Assembly (NCBI RefSeq): GCF_029227915.1
Contig: NC_079880.1
Coordinates: 14,712,001-14,776,000 of the forward strand
DNA from: Hydractinia symbiolongicarpus
Lineage: Eukaryota > Cnidaria > Hydrozoa > Anthoathecata > Hydractiniidae
Length of the DNA: 64,000 nt
Direction: 5' to 3'
Both the position numbers and the translations under genes were made by a program. The stretch's first letter is position 1. Each line of letters begins with the position of its first letter. The notes below the pieces were generated by a model. It had not been told where the DNA came from. It made no database searches and was given only the letters and a program-made list of their open reading frames with translations. Of this stretch, positions 20,801 to 36,100 are shown one piece after another.

Positions 20801-23127
20801 TTTTGAAAATATCAATTCAACCAACTGGCAAACGGTTCGTTTCAAACCACCGCCACCTGGAAGTGATATTGGATGGAGGGTTGAGATGAGACCGATTGAG
20901 GTAAGTTTGTGTTTCATTAACACATGGTTTTAGTTGTTAACATTATCATGTTGCATGTTTTAAACAAGGTACTAACTTCTATACCTACCCTGTTTCAGTA
21001 GGTTGGAAGATGGTGAGGTGATTTTGAAGGAAAATGCATTAGCAAAAGTTGTATTATCGAAATTGACATTGTATATTTTAATTTCGTGTAAAATCACCGT
21101 GTGTCAGTAAAAAATCATCCCTACTTGCAACGTTTACGCCAGAGCAGTTTTGTAAATTTCCTGTACTCTCCAAATTTATTTATTTTTCTTGAATGACACA
21201 ATAGTGCTTTTTAGAGCGACCATAAATGGTCAAAATTCTCTTCCGTAGTTAAGTGTTCTTCTTATTAATAAGTTTTAGCTACCTAGCTAAACACTGTAGT
21301 TGTCATAAATTGATCTGAAATTCTAACTAGGTTAGAAGTTTTCATTGTCTTCTTGTTCTCTGGGATTCCATCCTAACGGTTGACTCTTTCTCCCCACCGA
21401 CTGTAACTATGTTACATTACCGCCAGAAATACATATAGCATTGCTCTAACGTGTTTGCCTGATGCACAATCCGGGTAGCGATGTGTAGATGGTTTCGAAT
21501 GGGCTGACAACACTACATCCAAAGTGCGCTACAGTGGGAACTCGAACCTACAACTTTCTGATTACAAGTCGAATGCGCTACCACTTTACCATCTCCTCTA
21601 CATAAATGGTTGTTGTCTCTAGTTGTGACTTTTTCCTCTCATCGTAATTCTTCTGCTGTTTTAGACCCAACTGACAGATTTTGAAAATGCTGCATATGTT
21701 ACGTTTATTGTGTTGTTGACAAGAGTGATTTTGTCATACGATCTAAACCTTATCATACCGATGTCGAAAGTTGAAGAAAACATGAAGAGAGCTGTAAAGA
21801 GAGACGCTGTGTCAGAACAAAAGTTTTACTTCAGAAAGAATCTTGCAAAAGGTAATTAAAGATACGAATTATTTAACATCAGAAAATTAGCATAAAGAGC
21901 TTTAATATAAAATATCCCACGACAATTGGAGCAAGCCTCCTCAGCACTTGAATTCTTGCCCGGTCCTCTTTTAACCCTTAAAGGACGGGTCCCACATATA
22001 TCGTTGAAAAACCTGGCAAAAATTGTTCCACGTTGAACCACCATAACTTATGAGGAATAGATTGTCATAAAAAGTGTATTTATTTTTTTGCAAAACAGAA
22101 AAAAGCTGTGATTGCTTTTTGATTTAAAATTGGAAAACTGCAGCCACGCTCACTCTATGTTTTTTTAAAGTTTCGATTAATAATAACAAATGAAATATGT
22201 TGGGAAAATATTCTTTACATATATGTGAATGTTTTTCTCTAAACTCAGGAAAAGATGAAAGTGATGAATATGAAGAAATGACAATGGATGAAATCATCAA
22301 TGGAAAAGGAGAAGAATTTCCTGGCTTGATCGGGGTTATTGATTTTTATCTGAGTCATTTAGACATTGATGTTGACACTCGATGCACCATCACTCAATAT
22401 CTGAAACTCATTCGTGGACGTGCTTCAGGTAATAAGAAGGACACCTATATGCTTGTATTATATATCAACCACAGCAACAGCATATAAAATAATCAACCAG
22501 TTTTTTCTCTGAAAAATATCAGTACCAAAAAATATAAATAAGCATTTGCACTGTCTCTTGCAATAGACGTGTTTTTATGACAAACGTCTTTTACGCAACC
22601 AAGTACTGAAGCTTTTAAAAAGAGTGCTGTAAAAAAAGCATATTTACTTTGTGTATCTATAGATGAATGTAAGATAAAGGCAAATTTCCAAGTAAAAATT
22701 AAAACGAAATTCAGAATCTTAAATGGCGAAACGTCTTAGAAACTTTCTTTGCCTTGTAAAAAGAATTCTTTCGCTCTTTTGTGTACGCAAGACAAGCAAA
22801 ACAACATGTAAAGGAAAACAAACATGTAAATTATTTTTATCAACTATAGGCGAACTGATGACAACAGCCAAATACATTCGCAATTTTATCCGAAGCCATC
22901 CAAAATATAAGTTTGATTCTGTTGTCACAGACGAAATAAACTACGATTTGATGGAGAAATGCGCGAGAATCACAAAAGGAGAAGACACATGTCCAGAGTT
23001 ATTTGCTGATCCGAACACGAAGACGTGTCACATTGTGCATGAATCATGCAAAAAGATGTTGGAAGAGGTGGAAAAGATAACCAAGAGTTTACCTGGAAGG
23101 AAAACATCTGAACTATACGTTCAATAA
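14823..23127 (+). CDS. GCLC: Glutamate-cysteine ligase catalytic subunit (16 exons, complete)
   Basis: The gene encodes the cytosolic enzyme joining glutamate and cysteine, the first, rate-limiting step of glutathione synthesis. Coding exons: 14823-14841, 15278-15414, 15881-15990, 16256-16305, 16688-16757, 17156-17224, 17933-18049, 18452-18510, 18781-18917, 19642-19716, 20137-20253, 20426-20564, 20695-20900, 21665-21851, 22249-22428, 22850-23127. All introns are GT-AG and all phases join, giving 597 residues against about 637 in vertebrates. Family blocks seen in order: HGIIQF and LKWGDE (ends residue 52; acidic metal/substrate region), PGMPYGG and FNTVEANM (about 108-126), [77 protein letters not shown] (ends 383), [29 protein letters not shown] and SVVTDEINY. 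The start gives MGVLTTGD, matching the family's short N-terminus. The shorter C-terminus and acidic EDE loops are the main departures. A Helitron sits in intron 4 and a SINE in intron 13. Confidence 0.96.
16320..16555 (+). mobile_element. Mini-Helitron in GCLC intron 4, with pyrimidine-rich 13-bp repeats
   Basis: The 3' end is certain: a CCCGTGG-ATTTT-CCGCGGG hairpin, CTAACTA, CTAG (16552-16555), then T. The interior shares the GTCCGTCCGTC run and CACGCAAAATGGTAGCTTAG with the 10238 element. The 5' border is blurred by a row of about 11-13-bp units (CCCGCCTGGTATA, CTCGTCTTGTACT) at 16321-16410. It begins 15 bases after the exon 4 donor, apparently without harming splicing signals. Confidence 0.65.
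19545..19610 (+). repeat. Possible decayed tRNA-like SINE head in GCLC intron 9
   Basis: AGTGGCGCAGTTAGAGTGCCTGCC resembles a tRNA D-arm/A-box region. The expected B box is degenerate and acceptor pairing is absent. Confidence 0.3.
21425..21602 (-). repeat. tRNA-derived SINE in GCLC intron 13
   Basis: On the minus strand the head reads GAGATGGTAAAGTGGTAGCG (A box), then GACTTGTAATCAG, an anticodon-like TGT loop as in tRNA-Thr, then GGTTCGAGTTCCC (perfect B box). The acceptor ends do not pair, so this is not a functional tRNA. A non-tRNA body with TTCGAAACCATCTACACATC follows. Insertion is antisense to the host gene. Confidence 0.75.
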
Positions 23128-27158
<4,031 letters not shown>

Positions 27159-30100
27159 ATGTGTATAAAATTAAAGAAAGTTATGAAGAAATTGATCTAT
27201 GGACTGTTATGCTTCCTTGTTTTACTAGGACTAGCACCGTTATACATTGACCTTCTCATAGACACTTGCAGTAAAATTAACAGTAACTTTCCATCATTAT
27301 CTTTTTTGCAATCCAGAAACTGCGTTTCAAAATTTAGAATTAAACCAGGTGAACTACATCAATTGAAAGCTAAGTTAGTGGAGAGAGGGAAGGAATTCGA
27401 AGCACCAACTGTGACATTCAACAAAAGCAAGTTTGACATCAATTTAAAATTGCAAAACAACAGGTCTTCATCTGTCACGGCAAACAATGGTATAAATTAT
27501 AATGGCACCTTATTGAGTAAAGAAAACAGGGAATTTATAGCTGAGATTGAACATAGGAAAGCTAAACCACCTAAACTGGTAAGAAAAATGTCAAAACAAA
27601 AAAAAGCTGGTCGTGTAAAGGTTAAGCACTCACAGTCTGATAAAAAATCATTCCATAAAACAGCCAAACCAAACATTCAGATAAATCCTAACATTTTTTC
27701 TCTTGCAAAATCAAAGAAAAATAACAATTTAAAAATAAAGCACTCTCAGTTTGAATCATCCCAGAAAACATTAATGGTATACAGTCCTAAGAAACTATTT
27801 TCTAAGAATGTTGTAACAAATGCTAATGATGTTTACCCTCATAAATGTAACGAAGATACATACGACGTTCTCATAAAACCTTGCAAAAATGCTTTAGCAT
27901 GGTCTCAAAGACAAAAAAATTACACACAACGAACAAGTTTAAAATTCACTACAATCGACATTAATGTTAAACCACCTGGTAGTGTGAGCTATTTAAAAAT
28001 GACCACTTTTGATGAATCCAATTTGAGAAAAGAAAGGGGTGGTGACTCATGGTGGGTGCATGTAATAGGGCCAGTCTCATTTCAAGTGGATGTGGTTGAT
28101 GATTTGGATGGGACATACCATGCACAATTTGATTTTATGGAGTCTGGAGACTATAGTGTTGTTATTAACTTGAAATACAGCTTGTGTCATGGATATTTGG
28201 ATCCACCAATGTGGTGGTTTAAAAAAGGTACGAATTGACTTCATTCTTTGTCCGCTTTTTTATTTTACAAAGGCCTAAAAAAATTTTTTTTAAGCCTTTT
28301 TTCTCTAAATTTTGTGCCATGGGTACAGACAAAATTTGTTCTTCACTCTTGGCATACTTTTAAAATCGCTTCAAGTATTTTCAGTCTCTGCCAAATTTTG
28401 AAATATTATTGGTCATTACTTAAAACTATCCTAAACTTTTTCATATATGAATTCATATTAAATTGGAAGCCGTAATAATTTCAAAGTTTTTAATATAGGG
28501 TTAAAGAACCACCTGAGTGTTAAATTTTGAATAATGTCATTTTCTTCCTGCTGTTAACCTACCACTAAAAAGAATTTAGAAGGGGTATTTAATAAGAGGG
28601 AAACCGACTTGAAAAACCGACTTGAAAGAGGAACATTTATTTAAGATTTAAAAGTTTAAAGTAAAAGTGATGAAAATGTTATTATTTTTCGATTACTTTA
28701 ATGGGATTTAGAATTTTGCTGTTCTTATAAATTATGTAATAGAAATATTTCATTTAGGTAATTCTGCGCTCTATTCAAAATTACAGTAGGGGAATAAAGT
28801 CTAGCAATTTTTAAAAAGTTGGGAAAAACTAGTATTTTTTTTGATTAAATAGTTTTTTTTATGTTGAAGTAGAACTACTTTGCACATCACCAATATACTG
28901 CCTGCTTGTGAGTAGCATTCCAAAAGTTTGTGTTTGTTTGCGTCGGCGAAAAATTGTTTTTCTTCCTGTTAGGAAATATAGGAGGCAAATATCAAAAACA
29001 AGGTATATTAAATGGACAAAGGGATCTGATCAACGAAGAGAAGATATATAATGTCCTAGTACCAGACAATCCCAAAGCAGATTTAAGTTTAAATTCCCTT
29101 CAACGAAAATCTAGAGAAGTGAATTATAGATATCTTAATCCGTCTTGTGGTTATTGGAAGGGAAGTTATCTGTACCTCCAACAAAAGTTGAAAACATTTC
29201 CGAAACATACATACTCTACTGGTAGCTGGCTCTGGGTGTATGGTGATTCCATCCAAAAACGCTTTGGAGAGAGCTTGAAGCGAGATATCGTTTGTCGAGA
29301 GTATTACACCTGCAATTTGACATACGCGTGGGTTTACACCAATCCGCAAGTCACAAAAAAGATATTTGATGATAAAGATTTTAACAAGGATATTATATTG
29401 GAGGAAATAAAGAACATATTAGATGAACCTGGCATGCAAAAGAAATCAAGCTTGCTTCTACTTAACTTCGGACTTCATATCGTCATGACGACACAATTGA
29501 GTAAAGCACAGGATTTATTTCGTAGCCTACTGAGTATGCTGTCGATGAGGAGAAGGGCGTCTCCTGATCGATTTCCAAGTGTGGCGTGGGCGTCAACAAC
29601 ATCACCGAATGAGCATGAATACAGAGCCGAAAAAAGCGATGGGAAAGAGATTCATGTGGATGACATAAGGTTCTTAACGAAGCAGGTTAGATATATTTTT
29701 CTATAATATTTTATATTTATTCTTGTTACCTAAGAGACCAAGAACAAATCGACTTTGGAGCGGAAAACGTCATATGTATATATTGCATAAATTCCTAAAA
29801 ATCGATTTTCGTCACAATGTCACAGCTAAAAGCACAGGATAAAAGTTCGAGTTAACGATAGCTTTCTAAATCGCTAATATGGGTTAAGAACGGACATAAC
29901 TTAAGGGTATTATACATCCTGATATTTTGGTAGAAAGCCTGCGGTCGGACTAAAACACAAAAATGTTAGAAATAAGAAAATATTTGAGTTATATGTGGTA
30001 TTTGAGTTATATTTTGAGAACGCAACACTTTGAGTCATTGTCGTCCAGTCTGTTAGAAATGTCGAGAAATTTGTAAGGTATTGTCAAAATATTAGAAAGT

Positions 30101-31224
30101 GTGAAATATCAATAGTTATTGAGTTTAATGTTAATCGAAACTATTTTCATTTTTTAAAATATTGGTCAGGATTAAGTATAAGCATTTCATTTTGATAGTC
30201 TGTTCTGTCAATAGTCACATCAAATTTAGTTTTATTAAATGAGTATGACAAACGACAAAGTCCACATAGGTAGAGGAATAATTTAAATAATTTTCAATTA
30301 CTTTTTGGTTACGTCAGCAATAATGAAAAATGTTTTTAAAAATTTATTTGTTGACTGTATTGTATAGAACCTGAAATGCAAATCAAAATAATGATATAAG
30401 ATAATTGGTTGTAAAGGTTAAGGAGATATAAGGGTTCCAAATTCAAGCAGAAGATGACGTTAATTACTTCACCCCATTTTCAAGTTTTAAGGCTTAAACA
30501 TAAAAGCGCAATGCAATGCCTTCAAACTAATGTATTAATGGCAACAAATAGCTAATTTGCCGTTAACCAAATGAAAATCAAACCAAATTTGTCAAAACTA
30601 ATTTTCGCGCAGTCAGCGAGTCCTAATATTTCTCAATGATTTGATTGGGTTTGAATTTTAAATGCCAAAAAAAATTACTTTTTATAACGGAACAGCTGGA
30701 AAAGCAAAATTATTCAAAAATAGCTCAAATTGGCATAAGATTCAATCCAGTGAAACGAATTCCTCAACTACGTCATTTCATTGTTTTCTTAATTGTCAAG
30801 GATGCTTTTTGTGTCCGTCCGTTACCAGCTTTTCTTAGAATTGGATCATTAGTTTTTTCTGATTTTTTGCAAAAAGATTTTTTTTTCGGCCCAATAATGG
30901 CGGATTTGTAGGTAAAATGACTCAAAATGATTCAAAAATACGGATTTTTAAATTTTTCTGGGGATTGGATTATAAATTTTTTCTGTTTTAAACCAGGTAT
31001 AGGTCCATTGAAGTTTCGCTTGTTTTTTTCCTTAGCGTGTCGTTCTGTGGAACGCGTTCACGAGAGATGAACTTCAAAAGACCGACATACCGATTCTAAA
31101 TATTTTCAAAGTGACGGCGTCGCACCCATCGGGGCCGACTGATGGTATGCATTATCCCAGCAACGTGTTATTGACTGTCAAAGAAGCATTTCAAGCGTAT
31201 GCTTTGGATGATCCTGTGAGTTGA
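27159..31224 (+). CDS. NXPE-family protein: neurexophilin-like and PC-esterase domains
   Basis: Exons 27159-28227, 28973-29685 and 31036-31224 join in phase (GT-AG) to 656 residues. The N-terminus has a single hydrophobic segment (about residues 11-30, LIYGLLCFLVLLGLAPLY) after a lysine-rich start, so a type II membrane or secretory-pathway protein is expected. Residues 60-240 are a Lys/Ser-rich, low-complexity stalk. Residues about 265-355 form the neurexophilin/filamin-like domain (WWVHVIGPVSF, VDDLDGTYHAQF, YLDPPMWW). The C-terminal PC-esterase shows the catalytic GDS at 447-449 (WVYGDSIQKRF) and the Asp-x-x-His dyad DGMH at 630-633. Members are predicted sugar O-acetyl esterases or transferases; the substrate is unknown. 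The stop TGA overlaps a possible donor (CCT-GTGAGT), so a further exon is not excluded. A minisatellite begins right after the stop. Confidence 0.9.
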
Positions 31225-31235
31225 AAAAAATGCAA

Positions 31236-31600
31236 ACTAAGTTGGTGACGAGTAAAAAGAGAAACGCGTCCTCGAGATGAGTAAAGAAAAAAACGTATCC
31301 TCGAGATGAGTAAAAAAAGAAACGCATCCTCGAGATGAGTAAAAAAAGAAACGCATCCTCGAAATGAGTCAGTAAAGAGACGCGTCCTCGAGATGAGTAA
31401 GAACTGAAGTGCGTCTTCGAGTTGGCTACGAGTAAAAAGAGAAACGCCTTTTCGAGTTTGCGTTGTAGAAAGAAAGCGTTTTGGGTTGACGACGACTAAG
31501 AAGAAAAATGCATCTTCAAACTGGCGATGAATAAGAAGAACAATGCGTCTTGAGCTGGCGATAAGTTCGAGTAGAACTGTGTCTGGAGATGGCGATGTGT
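31236..31600. repeat. 29-35-bp minisatellite in the NXPE 3' flank
   Basis: At least ten head-to-tail units resemble GAGTAAAAAGAGAAACGCGT followed by CCTCGAGAT. The first five are 29 bp; later units stretch to 33-36 bp by gaining GGCGACGA-like sequence and decay progressively. The array starts about 20 bases after the stop codon, so it is probably transcribed in the 3' UTR. Confidence 0.9.
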
Positions 31601-32403
31601 GAAATAAAACGAATGAATTAAGTGATTAATGCTTCTATACTTTTCGCTGTTGTAAGGTAGGGTCGTACTCTATCTTGCATTTTCAGCCTTCGCATTTAAG
31701 TAGTGTACCTTACCTGCCTAGTGTATAAACGAGTTGCAAAAGCCGCGAGTATCTATCGGACATTCTTTTGACTGTGCACAACGTAAAGACGGAATATTTA
31801 TGATTACAGAAACAGAAAGAAAAACTTTATTTATAATGGTGTTCCAGTATTTTTAACAGATTTTATTCTTCTAATTATTATATTTTATATGTACATCTCT
31901 AGTTTATTTACAACACATTATTTATTTATTTGTTTTTTTAAAAGTTCGGTTAATAACCATTGATGGAAAAGCCGAATAAATACTATTATTTTATTATTGT
32001 TGTTGTTTTTGTTGTTGTTATTTTTGTTGTTGTTGTTGTTGTTGTTTTAAGTTGTTGTTGTTGTTATTGTTGTTGTTTTAAGTTGTTGTTGTTGTTGTTG
32101 TTTTAAGTTGTTTGTGTAACCTTTTTGTTTTTTATCCCATTGTTCGTTTTGTTGTTATTTTTCGTTATAAGACATTGTTTCGATATCCTCACATTAAGTG
32201 CGCAAACTTTCGCAAGTGGAAATATTCGCAAAATTTTTGAATTAGTAGCTACAATTAAAGTAGTTATAGAAAGTCTTAACCAACTCTGAAATTCAGATTT
32301 TATATAATGGATATTTTTTTGTGTTTTTCATAAGCTGAGTAAGGAAAAACAAAACACTTAACAACACCTAAAAATTATTCGCGACGCTACTACATATAGT
32401 TTT
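31601..32403. repeat. AT-rich stretch with (GTT)n microsatellite
   Basis: GTT/GTTGTTTTAA runs occupy 31997-32107, in three blocks separated by TTTTAAGTT. No gene is seen in the rest. Confidence 0.85.
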
Positions 32404-33113
32404 TTATCTCTTAGCCCATCTTGTTGTTGCGTGGAAGCGCGGTGTACTCTTTGTCACTACTCGTATCGGTGCCGGGGTCCATGGTCTGTGTGTTGTTTTA
32501 TAATAGTGCGTTCTTCTTCTCGTATAATAAACTCGCCGTCGTGGCGGAACAACTCGCCGCCGTGGTACTCCGCCTGACTGTACTATGGTTGTATCAGTGG
32601 TTATTTGGCCATTACCCAGCTCCAACATCGACATCCATATAAAAACATGTAATTTATGTTACTTGGGTATATTATTTTCTTTGAAAGGTTTATAAGAAAA
32701 CATGGCCTACTTTTGAGAACTTGTCTTATCTTTTCTGTTTTTTGTTTACTTATCTATTTTTATGAGCCAATTTGGTGTTGAGTGGGTGAGAACTAACTGA
32801 GCGGCCAACCTCGTTTCTAGGGCATTTTTTGACATTGGGACGGTAAAGTGCGCCTGGAAATAATGATGACAATATGGATGATGGACATCAACGATATTTC
32901 TGTTGTTATTGAATTTTACGGGTCGAAAAGAAGTGACACTGGTAAACACTACTATCAAACGACACTGGGATTCAAAAATGTGATTTCTCAACGCAAGTAA
33001 AATTAACTAACCAAAAGATCTAAGAAGTAATTGTTTTTTAAAAAACAAAAAACTCGACAAAACCACAAAAGAGCACTTCCAGCGAAGAACAATAAAGCCA
33101 ATAGGAACTTCAT
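32404..33113 (-). CDS. Doubtful small secreted Arg-rich peptide gene
   Basis: A minus-strand start at 33113 opens MKFLLALLFFAGSALLW, a convincing signal-peptide-like sequence, with a possible donor (TTG-GTTAGT) about 100 bases later. Further along the minus strand, the frame 32404-32634 encodes a strongly basic chain with PRRRVVPPRRRVYYTRRR and ends RWAKR. Together they would give a short secreted cationic peptide. The junction is unproven: no good acceptor with a pyrimidine tract precedes the second part, and the two may be unrelated. I give no function. Confidence 0.25.
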
Positions 33114-36100
33114 TATTTCTGTTTTAAATAAACCCTCGATATCTGTGGCAAACACGAATATATACTTTTAATTTCCTAATTAAGATTTTAATCATACCGT
33201 TTTAATCACTGTGGTACGAAATTTTATAACTGGAAATTTCGCATCGCCCGATCCCCAAGGAGTTAAGATTTTCACTAATTTGTTGCAATCATAGAGGCTG
33301 TTACCACGTTAATTGGAATATTTTTTTAACAATTCTGTATTTTACTTCCTCCTTTGACTTGCAAAGTATAAAAAAATATCTTTAGTTTTTGCGATGCGGT
33401 GAATCATTGCAGGGCTGTTTTTCATTAATTGGTGCGCGTACAAATCGATCTTACGTTACCTAGATTTACCCGCCTCCCTCATGCTTGAAGACATATCAAA
33501 TATGTCGATATATTTTAGGACTGTATGTTATAGCGAAGTCGAAATGTTTTTTGACCACCAAATTTTAACCCAAAGTGACAAATATTGTTATTGTTGTTAT
33601 TGTTGTTGTTTTACTGGCATTGTTTTTCATGTTTATTTTATGCGTGTTAAAATAGCATTTTTTGCCTCGTCGGACATTGTAGACGGAAGCAGGTGGGGGG
33701 TTATCTACTCTTTTTTATCTTACGGTTGACAAAAGTCTTAACCTGTTTTGGATCGACAACGAGAACTAGACTTCCGTGTTCAATTATTTTTCGTTTGTAT
33801 TTACATGCGTGTTAACAAATTCCTACAAATGCGCATGAAATACGGTTTTATTTATTCTGAAATATACTATCGAAAAAACGTGATATCTTGTCCGAAGAAT
33901 ACTTGTATCCTACAAACTATTTTCAACAATACATTCCATGTAAAAAAAGTGAAAGCGTTTTTTTTGAAAATTTGTATAAAAGTTTGTGAGTTGGCGAGTT
34001 GGCGTGGTTTGCTTCGTAAAAACCAAGTTGGCGGTTCAGTTCATGGTGCGAACATGTCTTAGCACGTGCCTTTACCGTTAGTGCGAACCAATCACGTGAA
34101 AGAAATTTGGCTACACCTGATTTGGTAATACCTGTAAAAATGGTGGACCCACAGTGTCAAGAATTGTTTTAATATTAAAACTATGTATCACTATTAAGAA
34201 ATTAAATGTTTTTTGGGAAGGTTATATAACCCTCGTTCCCTGGACCACTAGCCTTAAAACGTTATCACAGGGTGCAGTCATGGAGGGCGTTATGAGTTTT
34301 TGTTTAGAGTATGCACAAGCCATAGAAGTCTAACAGTTGAGCGACAAACTTGAACACAAAATTTTATTTTGTAATTGCTTACAATCGTGTTTAAAAGCTC
34401 TTAGGGATGTAACTTGTTTAATAAAAGCACATCAAATCAATTTTTTTGGTTTGTTTACTTGTTTTGTTCATTTTAACCTTGAAAGTCTCAGCTCTCGTGT
34501 TTCAAAAATTTTGTCTACCTTAACCTTTTACTAGGTTTCAAAGTGTCATGTAACATATAAAACTCAAGTTTCAGGCTTGCAGCAACAGTGTTAACAAGAG
34601 CCCGGTAAATGTAGCTACTGTTTTTTTCGATTTCTTGAAAAACAGTATTCTTTATTTTAAATTAAGTATCAGTTGAGTTTCAAATCATAAAAGGACTTAT
34701 TATTACCTGTATGTTTGTATACACTATTTTCTATAAGAAAACTATTTTTTGACATGACCCTCCATTTTCTCAATTTTTTTCTTAATTTATATTCCTCTGT
34801 TTTCTTTTTTTTATAAATAACTACGATATTTTACCTAGCTGTAAATAACATTATAGTTACGTATTTTCTTTGAGACATCTGTGTTTTTTATTGAAGAAAT
34901 ATCTTTTTTCTTTAGGATAAAACTTTGTTAGGATGTACTTTTAACTGGCAGAAAAGAAACTTGTGTTGTGTTTTGAAATTATGGTGATATAGTAACTGCA
35001 AATGTAAATATCAGGTCCTCCAAAAATTGGATCCTTAACACGGTAAAGTTGGGGATTTTCTTCAGATTTTGTGATTTTTTAGGCTAATTTTTTTAAAAAA
35101 AATTCTGATAAAATAGTGTAATGTAGATTGATTCATCTTGTGTTTTGGAGTGTTTGCAGTAATTACCTAGTACTTGCTTCAAGCCTAATTTAAAAACACA
35201 GGAAATGTAAAATTTAAAAAACCAAACGCTAGGTATGATTGTGACTTTAAAATGGAATTTAACTTCTCTGGACAAACCGTACATTTTTATAAAAGAATAA
35301 AATTGCAATCTACCATTTCAATTTACGATTTCAATTTGCAGTTTTCAAGTACCATTTGAATCTTCAATTTAAAGATATTTAATTGCGATTTCCAAAGTAA
35401 CATATCTTTGATCCAAATCTCCCCTACAAATCTCCGGCCTATCGCTTTGACTTAAAGTTGTACTTTATACTCTACATAAAATATGTCAATTCTTAATTTA
35501 TATTACATAATATATTTATTTATTTATATTCTAAACTTTTAGCAAAAAAAATTTTTAAACGCTTTTGATTTTCACAACAAAAGAAAAGCGTATAGCTTAT
35601 TGCGAAGCAAAGCAAAGCCCATTTCCTCATTATATAAGCCAATTATAAGGCTGCATAGGATTTCCGCGTCTCGTCCCTATACATCAAAAATATCGAGCAC
35701 TCTTTCTCCACTACGAAATTCAGATAAATTTGACTGTGTTTTCCAGTAACTTTGTCTGGTAATTTTTCCCGTAAGTTTCAAATTGAGCGAGAGAACGTAT
35801 TTTTTTAGCACGGAGATGGAGTTTTTGTTGTTTTTTAAAGATGGTGCTAAGCGTAGCTAGCTAAAAACGATAGGAGATTTTTCAAGAAAGAAGTGGAGGT
35901 TTTGTACCTATTATATCACTATTTTTTACATGTTATGAACCCCTTATTTAGCCTTACTTACACCTAGAGCTAGCTAGCACAACAGTAGCAGCTAAGCTAG
36001 CATAAAACTACCAATTTAGCTAGGATAAAACTACCTATTAAAAATTTTTTCTCATGCTAGCACCATAAGAGAATTCTTTATGACAGATTTTCGAGCTAGC

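Noticed and set aside
21525-21598. tRNA-Thr gene on the minus strand
   Set aside because: A and B boxes and the loop are present, but acceptor ends do not pair and a repeated-type body follows, so a SINE is more likely.
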